Assembly (NCBI GenBank): GCA_938074335.1
Contig: CALJEL010000016.1
Span: 1-57,073, forward strand
Direction of reading: 5' to 3'
Length of the DNA stretch: 57,073 nucleotides
DNA from: an uncultured bacterium
GTDB lineage: Bacteria > Nitrospirota > Thermodesulfovibrionia > Thermodesulfovibrionales > CALJEL01
Both the position numbers and the translations under genes were made by a program. The notes under the pieces are model-generated. The model ran no database searches and was not told the origin of the DNA. It was given only the letters and a program-made list of their open reading frames with translations. Positions 23,826-32,885 of this stretch are shown in pieces; the first letter of the stretch is position 1, and every line of letters starts with the position of its first letter.

Positions 23826-24191
23826 ATGAAATGGTTTGAGGAGGCAGAAAGAAAATTAAGGGGTGCAGAACTCCTTTTAAAAGAAGGCTATTTTGACAGC
23901 TCCTGTCTTGTAAGCTATATTTCAGCACAGATATCTCTTTATCAGTTAATAGAACAAAATGATCAGTTATCCTCAGCTCCATCCCTTGTTTATATCTTAA
24001 AAAAATACTCTAACCCCCCATCAGAAGTCCTCCATTCAGCAAAGATACTTGAGACCTACAGTCTTATTTTAAGGGTTCCTTCATCCATCCCTGAAGGTGT
24101 TCCCTCTGATTACATTGATAAGGCCATGGCAGAGGAGGCATTAAGGCATGCAAAGGCCATCATGGAATTTGTTAAAAGAGAAGTGGGGTAA
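23826..24191 (+). CDS. HEPN-domain protein
   Basis: The 121-residue helical protein begins MKWFEEAERKLRGAELLLKEGYFDSS, the usual opening of HEPN-domain proteins paired with nucleotidyltransferases. A clear RX4-6H RNase motif is not visible, so it may be a non-catalytic or divergent HEPN. GAGGTG precedes the ATG at 23826. The MNT partner overlaps its 3' end by 44 nt. Confidence 0.72.
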   Translation: MKWFEEAERKLRGAELLLKEGYFDSSCLVSYISAQISLYQLIEQNDQLSSAPSLVYILKKYSNPPSEVLHSAKILETYSLILRVPSSIPEGVPSDYIDKAMAEEALRHAKAIMEFVKREVG

Positions 24192-24537
24192 TCTATTCTT
24201 CTTTGATAGCCTGAGCCTTTTTCTCAGCAGGCTTCATGAAGAAAGACAGAGGTCACTGGCAGGTGTGATCCTCTTTGATCCTTATGGAAAAGTCATACCG
24301 CCCAAATATCCACCACTTCATATAGCTGTTATATATAGAGAGGATGTGAATTTTATAGAAAATAATCTCAAATTAAGAAATCTTGATCACGATGGTGTGA
24401 TTGAACCCTTTGGTTATGGAATAAGGGCTTTTAAAAACATGCTTAAAAAAAATAACCCGTTAGCCCATGAGGCTATAAAGAATGGGATAGTTCTTTACGA
24501 GCTGAATTCTGGACTCAGGGAACTGGAATCTATATAA
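24148..24537 (+). CDS. Degenerate MNT-type nucleotidyltransferase partner
   Basis: The 129-residue product aligns by pattern with minimal nucleotidyltransferases, but the catalytic signature is lost. The usual FGS at the first strand is FDPYGK, and the DxD position reads LHIAV. C-terminal segments (LDHDGVIEPFGYGIRAFKNML, then AIKNGIVLYE) resemble MNT tails. It follows the HEPN gene with overlap and converges on ribD with a 43-nt overlap. The start may be ATG 24148 or TTG 24169. Likely a binding-only antitoxin or a decaying gene. Confidence 0.6.
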   Translation: MQRPSWNLLKEKWGNLFFFDSLSLFLSRLHEERQRSLAGVILFDPYGKVIPPKYPPLHIAVIYREDVNFIENNLKLRNLDHDGVIEPFGYGIRAFKNMLKKNNPLAHEAIKNGIVLYELNSGLRELESI

Positions 24538-25589
24538 CCCTCAATAAGTATATCCTTACCAATACGCCTGGTCTTCATATCCCGGATTCTCCAGGGCTTA
24601 TCAAGACCTGTTGATACACCTCCAACAGGAGTAATGGAATCCTTGCCACCTATTATCTTAGGAGATATAAAGAAGAGGACCTTATCAACAACTCCGTCCC
24701 TGAGTGCATTATAGTTGATAGAGGAACCACCTTCTATCAATACAGATGTAATACCTTTCTGATATAGCCTTTTCATGGCATCCCTGAGGTCAAGTCTTTC
24801 AGAGTCAAAATACTCAACCTCAATACCATCAGGTAAAGGTGGATGGTTTTTATTCCTCGTAAAAATAATGGTTGGTGGAGGAGTTTTAAGGATATTTGCA
24901 TCCATGGAGATCTCAAACTCTGGATCAACAACTACTCGCACAGGATTTCTCCCTTTTACAAGCCTTACAGTAAGCTCAGGATCATCAGCCCTGACAGTGC
25001 CAATCCCTGTAAGCACAGCATCCACAGTGCTTCTTAGTTTATGCACATATCTTCTTGAAGGCAGTGAGGTTATCCACTTTGAATCACCACTTTCAGTGGC
25101 AATCTTTCCATCAAGGGTCATGGCAACCTTAAGTATTACAAAGGGCATACCTGTTGTGATATGTTTTATATAAAACTCATTGAGTCTTTTTGATTCCTCC
25201 TCCAGAATACCTACCTGAACATCTATGCCTGACCTTCTTAACAATTCCACACCCCTTCCAGAGACCTTTGGATTGGGATCAATCATACCCACCACTACCC
25301 TCTTTATCCCGGCCCTTATAATTGCCTGTGCACAGGGAGGAGTTCTTTTATTAAGATGGCAGCAGGGTTCAAGATTTACATATAAGGTAGCACCTCTTGC
25401 CTTTGCACCAGCACGCTCAAGGGCAACTGCCTCTGCATGTGGAAGCCCTGGCATTTCATGATAACCCTCTGCTATGGTCCTTCCAGCCTTTACAATAACA
25501 GCACCCACAAGTGGATTTGGTGAGGTCTTACCCAGGGCCTTCTGTGCAAGTCTTAAAGCCCTTTTCATATAAAGGATATCAGGAGACAT
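24495..25589 (-). CDS. ribD: Riboflavin biosynthesis deaminase/reductase RibD
   Basis: The 364-residue bifunctional enzyme performs the deamination and reduction steps in riboflavin synthesis. The N-terminal deaminase has the zinc motifs HAEAVAL and EPCCHLNKRTPPC. The reductase domain has LKVAMTLDGKIATESGDSKWIT and the later VLIEGGSSINY. Length and order are normal. No other riboflavin gene is adjacent. Riboflavin supply is relevant to the flavin-rich Rnf complex, but no direct link is visible. Confidence 0.94.
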   Translation of the reverse strand: MSPDILYMKRALRLAQKALGKTSPNPLVGAVIVKAGRTIAEGYHEMPGLPHAEAVALERAGAKARGATLYVNLEPCCHLNKRTPPCAQAIIRAGIKRVVVGMIDPNPKVSGRGVELLRRSGIDVQVGILEEESKRLNEFYIKHITTGMPFVILKVAMTLDGKIATESGDSKWITSLPSRRYVHKLRSTVDAVLTGIGTVRADDPELTVRLVKGRNPVRVVVDPEFEISMDANILKTPPPTIIFTRNKNHPPLPDGIEVEYFDSERLDLRDAMKRLYQKGITSVLIEGGSSINYNALRDGVVDKVLFFISPKIIGGKDSITPVGGVSTGLDKPWRIRDMKTRRIGKDILIEGYIDSSSLSPEFSS

Positions 25590-25912
25590 GAAAGATTTTA
25601 ATTCATTTAAGAAAGGCTATGCAACTCGCTTTTGCCGGTAGAATTCAAAAAGCTTTATTACCGGTCTTTGCAAGGATATCAATGAAGTGAAGGAGGCTGA
25701 AGACAGGAAGAGGCGTCAGCGGTGATCATGATACAACCCCTCACTGCCTTTCACTATCTTCCTCATGATATTATAGCTTTTACTAAAATAATAAGATTTA
25801 TGCCATGGCAAAAAAATAACCTCCTCATTTTGAAGTCCCTCTCACATTAGTACAACAAAGATATAGTGAATTTATGGAATAGAATTCATACCTTTAAAAA
25901 CCCTGCGTTACG
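25590..25912. other. Intergenic region without recognised gene
   Basis: I see no convincing gene. A 6-bp inverted repeat (CCGGTA near 25635 with TACCGG near 25659) and repeated CATGATA words near 25727 and 25766 are present. None has an assigned function. Confidence 0.5.
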
Positions 25913-26767
25913 CTATTTCACCACCAATACAGGACAGGGTGCATGTCCTATGACCTTCTCTGTAACACTTCCCATGAGGAGTCTCTTTAATCCTGTCCTT
26001 CCATGGGAACCCATTACAATAATTCCCGCACCTGATTCTCTGGCTACATCAGTAATAACCCTGTATGCTTCTCCCTCCATTACAATGGTCTCTGCCTTTA
26101 CACCTGACGCCTCTGCATCATTTTTCACTGTCTCCACATATCCCCTTGCCTTATTAACCAACTCCTCAACAGTCTTTGGTGATTCTGCATAGAATTCAGG
26201 CGGGATATCAACAACAGATATAACTGTAATAGTTCCTCCATAGGACATTGCAAAGTCTATTGCCTTCTTTTCAGCAGCATTACTGTATTTAGAGCCATCT
26301 GTAGCTATCAGGACATTCTTAAATCCCAAACTTGTATCCCTCGGCACAACAAGGACATCTATGGGGCTGTATCCAATAACCCTTGCTGTAACGCTTCCAA
26401 TGAGAGCCCTTTCAAGACGGGTCATACCTCGCCTGCCCATGACTATCAAATCATAATTGCCTTTCTCCGCCACATCTATAATGGTATCAGAGGGGCTTCC
26501 TTCTTCAAGTATAGTTTTTATAGAGACACCATCTTCATCTGCAATTTTTTTAATCTCAGCGAGTATCCTTTCTCCCTCCTCTCTCAGTTTCTCGCTAATC
26601 ATTTCCTTGGCGCTGAGTGTCTCAAATTGGTCATGATAGAGTGGAATTGTTGTAATAACTGTTAGCCAGCTTTTATCTTCACGGGTAATCCTACATGCCT
26701 GTCTGAAGGCATTTTTGCTTGAATCTGAGCCATCAACTGCTACGAGGATTTTTCCATATCTACCCAT
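25913..26767 (-). CDS. Tandem-domain universal stress protein
   Basis: The 284-residue protein holds two UspA domains. Each has the ATP-binding pattern Gx2Gx9G(S/T): GRRGMTRLERALIGS in the first half and GSHGRTGLKRLLMGS in the second. It is the last gene of the first TauE cassette, starting 1 nt before the stop of the membrane protein gene upstream. A similar protein ends the second cassette at 40.05-40.88 kb. Confidence 0.92.
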   Translation of the reverse strand: MGRYGKILVAVDGSDSSKNAFRQACRITREDKSWLTVITTIPLYHDQFETLSAKEMISEKLREEGERILAEIKKIADEDGVSIKTILEEGSPSDTIIDVAEKGNYDLIVMGRRGMTRLERALIGSVTARVIGYSPIDVLVVPRDTSLGFKNVLIATDGSKYSNAAEKKAIDFAMSYGGTITVISVVDIPPEFYAESPKTVEELVNKARGYVETVKNDAEASGVKAETIVMEGEAYRVITDVARESGAGIIVMGSHGRTGLKRLLMGSVTEKVIGHAPCPVLVVK

Positions 26768-27478
26768 CTACACCTCCTTTTTAACTTTTGCCTTCTTCAT
26801 GCTGAGACCCACCCCTTCAAACAAATAAAATATAGCAAATCCCCACCACATTGTGTAAAGCACATAGAATATTAAAAGTCCTGACATCATACCGGCATGG
26901 TCGCTCACACGATATGCATCTATCTGATAGAAGTTATATCCAGGCTCCACAGCCTTTTTGGTCACATCAGAGACAGCCTTTGCCTCGACAATGAGTTTCT
27001 CTTTCTTCAGATTTTTTTCTATCCTGGTTAAAGCCTGCCACCAGTTTTTCATTACCTTCTTTTCATCATATCCATACCGTTCTGAGACAGATTTTCCGTC
27101 ATTCTTGTACATGGCATCAGCATCTTTGAGTGCACTCTGGAGGATTGCTCCGAGGTCGCCTTCTACCTTAAGTTCTATATCTTTTGCATCAACTTTAGCC
27201 CCCGCCGCCGTGAAAAGTTTTGCGGTGTTTTCAACATCCTCTGCCCTATCTAATTTTATACTAATAGATAATGGTCTCCCCACAAATTTTTCAACCGATT
27301 TTGAGACCTTCGGAATGAAATAGGATGAACCCTTAGCAAGCTTATTGAAACTGTCATCTGCATACTGAAGCCCATTTTTACCATTAAAAACCGGCAAAAA
27401 AATCAAGAACAGCACACCAAAAAATGTTATTGCAAAAAACATCCCTATGCTGAATTGCTTTTTATTTCTTATCATCAT
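26768..27478 (-). CDS. Unknown two-helix membrane protein of the TauE cassette
   Basis: The 236-residue protein has one N-terminal and one C-terminal membrane helix with a soluble middle (about 40-190) rich in Lys and Asp/Glu. I do not recognise the family. The start was placed at ATG 27478 (a second ATG follows at 27475) because GAGGAGG lies just upstream, 2 nt after the TauE stop. Its position between a TauE/SafE exporter and a universal stress protein mirrors that of a DUF1634-like protein in the second cassette, suggesting an accessory role for the exporter. Confidence 0.75.
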   Translation of the reverse strand: MMIRNKKQFSIGMFFAITFFGVLFLIFLPVFNGKNGLQYADDSFNKLAKGSSYFIPKVSKSVEKFVGRPLSISIKLDRAEDVENTAKLFTAAGAKVDAKDIELKVEGDLGAILQSALKDADAMYKNDGKSVSERYGYDEKKVMKNWWQALTRIEKNLKKEKLIVEAKAVSDVTKKAVEPGYNFYQIDAYRVSDHAGMMSGLLIFYVLYTMWWGFAIFYLFEGVGLSMKKAKVKKEV

Positions 27479-27479
27479 G

Positions 27480-28766
27480 TTATGCCTCCTCTTTAACAAG
27501 GAGAGGAGCAGTATGTTCTTCCTCACCTCTCAATGTATTTATATTCATCATAAATTTACTGATGACCCATATTGCAAATATGCCAACAACTATCCAGAAT
27601 ATAATATTCCCCGCAGTTTCAATCCCTTGAACAACCGGCTTTGAGATGTTTATAACCTCAAGTTCCACAAGTTTCTTTGGAAGGGTAAAAGCCCTGTTTA
27701 TAAAACCAGCAAGTATTGATACAGCGTAGAAGCCTCTAATATGAATACCCTTTACAACCTTCGTTGTAAGTGCACCGACTTGAACCCCGATGAGAGAGCC
27801 GAGCAACATCCCCATTGCAAGCGTGTAAAATACATAACCGTAAATTGCATACTGTGTTATGGCACCAAGCCCTGCTGTGAAGATAATCTGAAGAATATCT
27901 GTCCCAACTGTTGTCATAGAAGATACACCGAAAACATACACAAACATCGGGAATGTAATAAATCCACCACCAACACCCATTATGGCTGCCATAACACCGA
28001 CTACTACACCCCCCAGTGCCACTATCACACCCGAAATTCTTTTACCGCCTGGTATGTAATCTTCATCAAATCTTATCATTGGGGGGATATTTACTTTCTG
28101 GATTTTAATGGAGAGGTTTGTTGTTCCTGATAAACTACTGCTGTGTGCATCACCTGAGTCTTTTGACTTTCGTGACCTTAAAAAATCAGCAAGGGCGTAA
28201 AAACCGAGAAACCCGAGCAGTAAGGCATAAACTGCGCTGATAAATGCCTCGCTCAAAAGAGGGTCTTTGTTATAGAGTCCTTTGTTTATAGCACCTCCAA
28301 TGAATGTGCCACCGGCAGAGCCGACAAGAAATGCCAAGGCGAGTTTTACAGATACATTACCGAGCTTTTTATGAACTGCTGTTCCCATAATAGCCTTAGC
28401 AAAAATATGGAAAAGGTCCGTCCCAACTGCGAGTATTCCTTTTACTCCTGCTGCCATAAGTGCAGGGGTAATAATAAAACCTCCTCCTGCTCCAATACAG
28501 CCTGTTATAAGACCGGCACACATACCAATAGCAATTGATATTAAAAATATATTTGTTGAATAAAATGCAGGGGCATAAGCACTTTTCCCGCCTAAAATAT
28601 CTCCTGCCTCAACCACTATCGCAGCCAGTATTGGTAAAGTTGCAGCCAGCAATATTAACAGTTTTTTCTTTTTTCTCAGGATATTCATTGAGACTTCATA
28701 ATCCCATCTGGCGTGAGCGGTAGATGCCATCTTCAAAAATTCAAATATCTGTCTTCCAATTCCCAT
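27480..28766 (-). CDS. TauE/SafE-family sulfite/organosulfur exporter (large)
   Basis: The 428-residue membrane protein has the two repeated TauE motifs, GLITGCIGAGGGFIITPALMAAGV in the first half and GVMAAIMGVGGGFITFPMFVYVFG in the second. It is longer than usual (about 250-320) because of a cytoplasmic middle segment. Family members export sulfite or sulfonates or act as anion permeases. The substrate here is not determined. I favour the ATG at 28766, about 10 nt after GAGGAGG, over that at 28775. Confidence 0.88.
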   Translation of the reverse strand: MGIGRQIFEFLKMASTAHARWDYEVSMNILRKKKKLLILLAATLPILAAIVVEAGDILGGKSAYAPAFYSTNIFLISIAIGMCAGLITGCIGAGGGFIITPALMAAGVKGILAVGTDLFHIFAKAIMGTAVHKKLGNVSVKLALAFLVGSAGGTFIGGAINKGLYNKDPLLSEAFISAVYALLLGFLGFYALADFLRSRKSKDSGDAHSSSLSGTTNLSIKIQKVNIPPMIRFDEDYIPGGKRISGVIVALGGVVVGVMAAIMGVGGGFITFPMFVYVFGVSSMTTVGTDILQIIFTAGLGAITQYAIYGYVFYTLAMGMLLGSLIGVQVGALTTKVVKGIHIRGFYAVSILAGFINRAFTLPKKLVELEVINISKPVVQGIETAGNIIFWIVVGIFAIWVISKFMMNINTLRGEEEHTAPLLVKEEA

Positions 28767-28795
28767 TTTGGTCATTCCTCCTCAATTTGTTTTAG

Positions 28796-28891
28796 TGTGA
28801 GTGTTTAGTGTCTGTGTCAGTATTTGATTTTTACTGACACTACTCACTGACACTTATTTGTTTGCTGACACTGTTCACTTATCACTGTTTT
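28796..28891. repeat. GTGTCAGT-type tract with inverted repeat
   Basis: The gap holds repeated CACTGACAC-like words and a perfect 9-bp stem (GTGTCAGTA 28814-28822 with TACTGACAC 28832-28840). It resembles the octamer tracts seen beside other repeats in style but not in sequence. It separates the USP-like gene from TauE and may attenuate. Confidence 0.6.
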
Positions 28892-29377
28892 TTATGATAG
28901 TGAAGGTATTTCTCCCTTTGAAACTACGACCAACGGACATTTCAACCCCTCCCATGCCTTTGAAAGTGTCCTGTCATCATTTTTACAATCAATATTCATG
29001 GCATCAGAGGATTCTATAACCACAAACTGAATATCACTTCTTTTCTCTGTGCGATAAATGATTGCCTCCTTTATACATCCACTTCCTTGAATGAATTCAT
29101 AGGCAATACCTTCTTTATTGAGTTCCTCCTCAAATTCTTTTAACATTTGCAATATCTCATCCCTCTTTGATGTATAAAGAACTTCAAGCCCAGCGCCTAT
29201 TCGCTTACAGATGTTAAGGGTATATTTAAATGATTTTCTGTCAGATTCCCTTCCTGTTAACGCGAGCAAGACCTTCTGCCTTGCTTTTAGTATTTCCCTT
29301 GCGGTCTCAATCTCACCTGCCTCAGCAAAGGCAGAGGCAGCCATAATGTCCTCAAATCTCTTGCTTAGTTTTTTCAT
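28892..29377 (-). CDS. USP-like protein with N-terminal FAEAxxxETAREIL helix
   Basis: The 161-residue protein has an N-terminal helix (about 1-32, MKKLSKRFEDIM then FAEAGEIETAREILK) followed by a UspA-like alpha/beta domain (VLLALTGRES ... CKRIGAGLEVLYTS ... CPLVVVS). The ATP motif Gx2Gx9G is not obvious. The start was set at ATG 29377 by alignment with the short paralogue just upstream, whose stop is only 4 nt away. Confidence 0.72.
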   Translation of the reverse strand: MKKLSKRFEDIMAASAFAEAGEIETAREILKARQKVLLALTGRESDRKSFKYTLNICKRIGAGLEVLYTSKRDEILQMLKEFEEELNKEGIAYEFIQGSGCIKEAIIYRTEKRSDIQFVVIESSDAMNIDCKNDDRTLSKAWEGLKCPLVVVSKGEIPSLS

Positions 29378-29381
29378 CGCT

Positions 29382-29567
29382 TTAAGGTTTAACAGGATGA
29401 GCTGTAAGAGTTGTCTCTTTCTCACTTTCCTCTTTGCTCAGCCTTGAGCCTTCTGTCTGGAACATCCCTTCTTCCTTCAATATCTGCCTTGCTGTTTCAG
29501 CATCATCTGCCTCAGCAAAGGTTATTGCTATAAAAAGGCTCTCCAATCTTTTAAAAAATCTTTTCAT
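29382..29567 (-). CDS. Short paralogue with FAEAxxxETARQIL helix
   Basis: The 61-residue product (ATG 29567, AGGAGG upstream) matches the first 32 residues of the next gene: MKRFFKRLESLF then FAEADDAETARQILKEE. It lacks the stress-protein domain and ends in a polar tail. It is the first gene of the exporter cassette. Its function is unknown. A small amphipathic or partner-binding protein is possible. Confidence 0.65.
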   Translation of the reverse strand: MKRFFKRLESLFIAITFAEADDAETARQILKEEGMFQTEGSRLSKEESEKETTLTAHPVKP

Positions 29568-29602
29568 GCTAAACTTCCTCCTATAATTTTTGTTTATATT
29601 TA

Positions 29603-29619
29603 TCAAATTCTATGCCAGG
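29603..29619 (-). promoter_or_regulatory. Possible sigma54 promoter of the TauE cassette
   Basis: On the minus strand the sequence CCTGGCATAGAATTTGA has the -24 GG and, after 10 nt, GA in place of the -12 GC. It lies 36 nt upstream of the first cassette gene. A sigma54 activator gene is near by on the other strand. The match is incomplete. Confidence 0.3.
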
Positions 29620-29965
29620 GTTGTTGATTTTATAACACTCTTAATTTAAAAGACTTTTTTACCTGATAAGATCGCTCTATTGTTTCAAAATGCAATTACA
29701 GATGCCTGAGGCAGGAAAAAGAAATATCCATAGTTGACCAAAACTGCTGTTAGAATGGTCCAGCATGCTGAAATACCTTTATCGCGATACCTTAGTGGTG
29801 CGACCATGCGATCGACTCATCCCTTCACCACTTCACCTCTTCACCTTTAAAATTCCTTCACCTACGAGGTGACTGGTGTGAGGCATACCCAGCTATTGAA
29901 AATATATTTTTACTGGCAGATTTCAGGGTGAATTCCCCTTATTGCACTTTGCAACAAAAAGATGT

Positions 29966-29971
29966 TATACT
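29966..29971 (+). promoter_or_regulatory. -10-like hexamer just before kinase start
   Basis: TATACT is followed after 7 nt by ATG 29979, with no Shine-Dalgarno sequence. TTGCAC (29942-29947) lies 18 nt upstream as a weak -35. A leaderless transcript would fit. The rest of the gap upstream (29620-29940) shows GGTGCGACCATGCGA-like and CTTCACC-rich low-complexity sequence but no gene. Confidence 0.4.
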
Positions 29972-29978
29972 GCAACAA

Positions 29979-31403
29979 ATGGCGATCCCCCTTTTTCATA
30001 GTCTAAAAGGGAAGGTACTTGCGGGCTACCTCATAGGTTTTTTATTAATGTCAGGAGTAGTTCTTATAAACCTCAATAACTTTACTGATATGCAGTCCAT
30101 TGTTCTTAAAGGTGAGGTGGCCTCCGAGTTGATTGATACAATATTTGAGGTCAGGAGATATGAAAAGAATTATTTTCTGTACAGTAAAGAAGAAGATCTC
30201 AGAGAACTCAGACACTATCTTTCGGAACTGGACAGGTTAGTCAAAAAGAATCAGCAAGATATAGAAAGTTTTGCTAAACACGAGTTTATTATAACATTAC
30301 AAAAAGAGATTGGAGAATACGAGGAATTACTCGGTCAGCTTGAAGATAATAAAACCTCCTATCTTGAAGACAGGATCAGAAACAAAGGCAGGGATATAAC
30401 AAAAAGGGCAGAGAAGATGGCAGAGCTTAAAAAGGAAAAGATTAAAAAGGCAATAACTTCATCAAAAAATATACTTATAGCCTCAATCATATCCCTTGTG
30501 ATATCTGGATTTATAGCAAGTGCTGTATTTTACAGGATGTTTGCAAGGCCCCTCATGCTTTTTGAACAACACGTGAAAAGGATAGCAGAGGGAGAATATT
30601 CCTTTTTACCTGCTTTATCACAGGACAGGGAGCTGATCTCTCTCAGCAAGGCCTTCAACAGGATGCTGGTGGAACTTGAGCTCAGGCAATCTCACCTTAC
30701 ACTTATACAGACAGAAAAACTTGCATCCCTTGGGACGCTTCTTTTCGGTGTTGCCCATGAGCTTAATAATCCGCTGAACAATATATCCACATCCTGCCAG
30801 ATATTAAAGGAAGAGATTGAGACCGGAGACCCTGAGTTTAAAAAAGAATTACTTCTCCAGATAGAACAGGAGGCAGACAGGGCAAGGGATATAGTACGTT
30901 CTATATTGGATTATTCTAAGTCTGGCAAAAAGGAGACGATAAACTTGAACTCTGCCGTCAGAGAGGCTATAAGATTCATCAAAGCAGAGATACCGTCAAA
31001 GGTTGAGCTGATAATAGACATCCCTGAGGATATCGCAATCTTTGCAGATCCGCAGCAGATAAAGCAGGTATTTTTAAATCTCATTAAAAATAGCATAGAG
31101 GCCATTGACGAAGAGGGTCAGATCAAAATATCTGCAAAAAGCTATAAAACTTATGTGGAAATAAGTGTGAGTGATACGGGAAGAGGTATACCTTCTCAAG
31201 TTCTTTCACGGATATTTGATCCTTTTTTTACAACAAAGGATGGCGGGAAAGGTTATGGCCTTGGCCTCTTTGTAACCCACAATATCATAAAAGAACACGG
31301 AGGAACAATAGATGTCAGAAGTTCTTACGGACAGGGAACAACATTCTTAATAAAATTGCCTGTTAAGGAGAAATCATATGTCAGCAAGGATACTCATAGT
31401 TGA
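29979..31403 (+). CDS. Membrane sensor histidine kinase (HAMP)
   Basis: The 474-residue protein has two membrane helices flanking a helical periplasmic sensor region (about 40-170, with VRRYEKNYFLY typical of four-helix-bundle sensors), HAMP, HisKA with GVAHELNNPLNN (phospho-acceptor His) and HATPase with NLIKNSIEAI, DTGRGI and GYGLGL. I prefer ATG 29979 to an in-frame GTG at 29928. Its 3' end overlaps the response regulator gene by 26 nt. Signal unknown. Confidence 0.9.
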   Translation: MAIPLFHSLKGKVLAGYLIGFLLMSGVVLINLNNFTDMQSIVLKGEVASELIDTIFEVRRYEKNYFLYSKEEDLRELRHYLSELDRLVKKNQQDIESFAKHEFIITLQKEIGEYEELLGQLEDNKTSYLEDRIRNKGRDITKRAEKMAELKKEKIKKAITSSKNILIASIISLVISGFIASAVFYRMFARPLMLFEQHVKRIAEGEYSFLPALSQDRELISLSKAFNRMLVELELRQSHLTLIQTEKLASLGTLLFGVAHELNNPLNNISTSCQILKEEIETGDPEFKKELLLQIEQEADRARDIVRSILDYSKSGKKETINLNSAVREAIRFIKAEIPSKVELIIDIPEDIAIFADPQQIKQVFLNLIKNSIEAIDEEGQIKISAKSYKTYVEISVSDTGRGIPSQVLSRIFDPFFTTKDGGKGYGLGLFVTHNIIKEHGGTIDVRSSYGQGTTFLIKLPVKEKSYVSKDTHS

Positions 31404-32730
31404 CGATGAAAAGATTGCCCTGAAGAATCTCGAGTATGTTATGAAAAAGGAAGGGTATGATGTTACAACCACAATGAGTGGTTCAAATGCCCTCAAACTC
31501 TTACAGGAACAGGAGTTTGATGTAGTGCTCACTGACCTAAAGATGGAAAAGGTGGATGGGATAGAGATACTTGATAAGACAAAGCAACTTCATCCTGATA
31601 CAGAGGTGATTATGATTACTGCCTATGCCACCATTCCCTCAGCAGTGGAGACAATGAAAAAGGGTGCCTATTATTACATAGCAAAGCCTTTCAAGCTTGA
31701 CGAGGTAAGAAGGATCGTAAAAGAGGCAGTAGAAAAGGTCAGACTTAAGAAAGAGAACAGGCTATTAAGGGAGGAGCTTGAAAAATACGAAGGAAAAATA
31801 AAGATAATTACGCAGGACCCTGAGATGCTAAGGCTCCTTGATGTTGCAAGGCAGATTGCACCTACAGATTGCAATGTCCTCATAACAGGTGAAAGTGGCA
31901 CAGGCAAGGAACTCTTTGCAAGGTATATTCATTTCAACAGCAAAAGGGCAGAAGGACCATTCTTTGCGATTAATTGCGGAGCCTTTACAGAGGAACTCTT
32001 AAGTAACGAACTCTTTGGTCATGAAAAAGGAGCCTATACAGGTGCAACAACTCTAAAAAAAGGACTCATAGAGATGGCAACTGGAGGAACACTCTTTCTT
32101 GATGAGATAATAGAGACGCCTCCGAGCATGCAGGTAAAACTCCTGAGGGTAATTCAGGAAAGAGAATTGCTACGATTAGGTGGAACAGAGCCAGTAAAGA
32201 TAGATGTGAGATTCATTGCCGCCACAAATAGAGATATACAGGATGCAATAAAGTCAGGTCAGTTCAGACAGGACCTCTATTACAGGCTCAATGTGGTCTC
32301 AATAAGGATTCCACCTTTATCAGAAAGAAGGGATGACATACCACTCCTCATTCAATACTTCTTGAAGAAATACTCCACCCTTATGGAGAAGGATATAACA
32401 GAAGTATCAGAGGATGTAATAACACTTCTTATGAATTATGATTTCCCGGGGAATGTAAGGGAACTGGAGAATATTATAGAGCGGGGTGTTGCCTTGACGA
32501 ATTCAAACAGGATTGAGGTAGGACATCTTCCTGAAGACCTGAGACAACTGAGCATCAGGACCTTCAGAAAAAAAGAAGGCAGGATCCCTTCCCTTGAAGA
32601 ACAGGAAGAGGCCTATATAAAATGGGTTCTTAAAGAAGTTGGTGGCAATAAGACCTTAGCCGCCCAGATACTGGGGATTGACAGGGTTTCACTGTGGAGG
32701 AAACTTAAGAAATATGGAATGGAGGAGTAA
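31378..32730 (+). CDS. Sigma54-dependent response regulator (NtrC family)
   Basis: The 450-residue protein has a receiver domain (IVDDEKI, LTDLKMEKVDG, AKPFKLDEV), an AAA+ domain with Walker A GESGTGKE, the sigma54-contact loop GAYTGA (a Tyr variant of GAFTGA), Walker B LFLDEI, and a C-terminal Fis-type helix-turn-helix (GGNKTLAAQILGIDRVSLWRKL). It activates sigma54 promoters. The TauE cassette on the opposite strand has a sigma54-like promoter and is a candidate target by inference only. Confidence 0.94.
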   Translation: MSARILIVDDEKIALKNLEYVMKKEGYDVTTTMSGSNALKLLQEQEFDVVLTDLKMEKVDGIEILDKTKQLHPDTEVIMITAYATIPSAVETMKKGAYYYIAKPFKLDEVRRIVKEAVEKVRLKKENRLLREELEKYEGKIKIITQDPEMLRLLDVARQIAPTDCNVLITGESGTGKELFARYIHFNSKRAEGPFFAINCGAFTEELLSNELFGHEKGAYTGATTLKKGLIEMATGGTLFLDEIIETPPSMQVKLLRVIQERELLRLGGTEPVKIDVRFIAATNRDIQDAIKSGQFRQDLYYRLNVVSIRIPPLSERRDDIPLLIQYFLKKYSTLMEKDITEVSEDVITLLMNYDFPGNVRELENIIERGVALTNSNRIEVGHLPEDLRQLSIRTFRKKEGRIPSLEEQEEAYIKWVLKEVGGNKTLAAQILGIDRVSLWRKLKKYGMEE

Positions 32731-32756
32731 GGAATATATGGGCACCCTGTGGTCCC

Positions 32757-32781
32757 TTTGCACCATAATCCGAGATGAGCC
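32757..32781 (+). repeat. Diverged copy of the GGCTCTTCACGG end sequence
   Basis: This 25-nt stretch just after the regulator stop resembles, with about four differences, the 28-nt sequence at 39186-39213 and 52650-52677. Its minus-strand reading begins GGCTCATCTCGGATTATGG, similar to the end of ISL3-family insertion sequences. Confidence 0.5.
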
Positions 32782-32885
32782 AAAAAATCCACATGATGCA
32801 GTATAAACCATTGATAGTCAACTCAGCACCTTTTTAAAAATTATCTTCTTTATCTTTTCTTGTAATTTATGGCAAAATTTAAACT

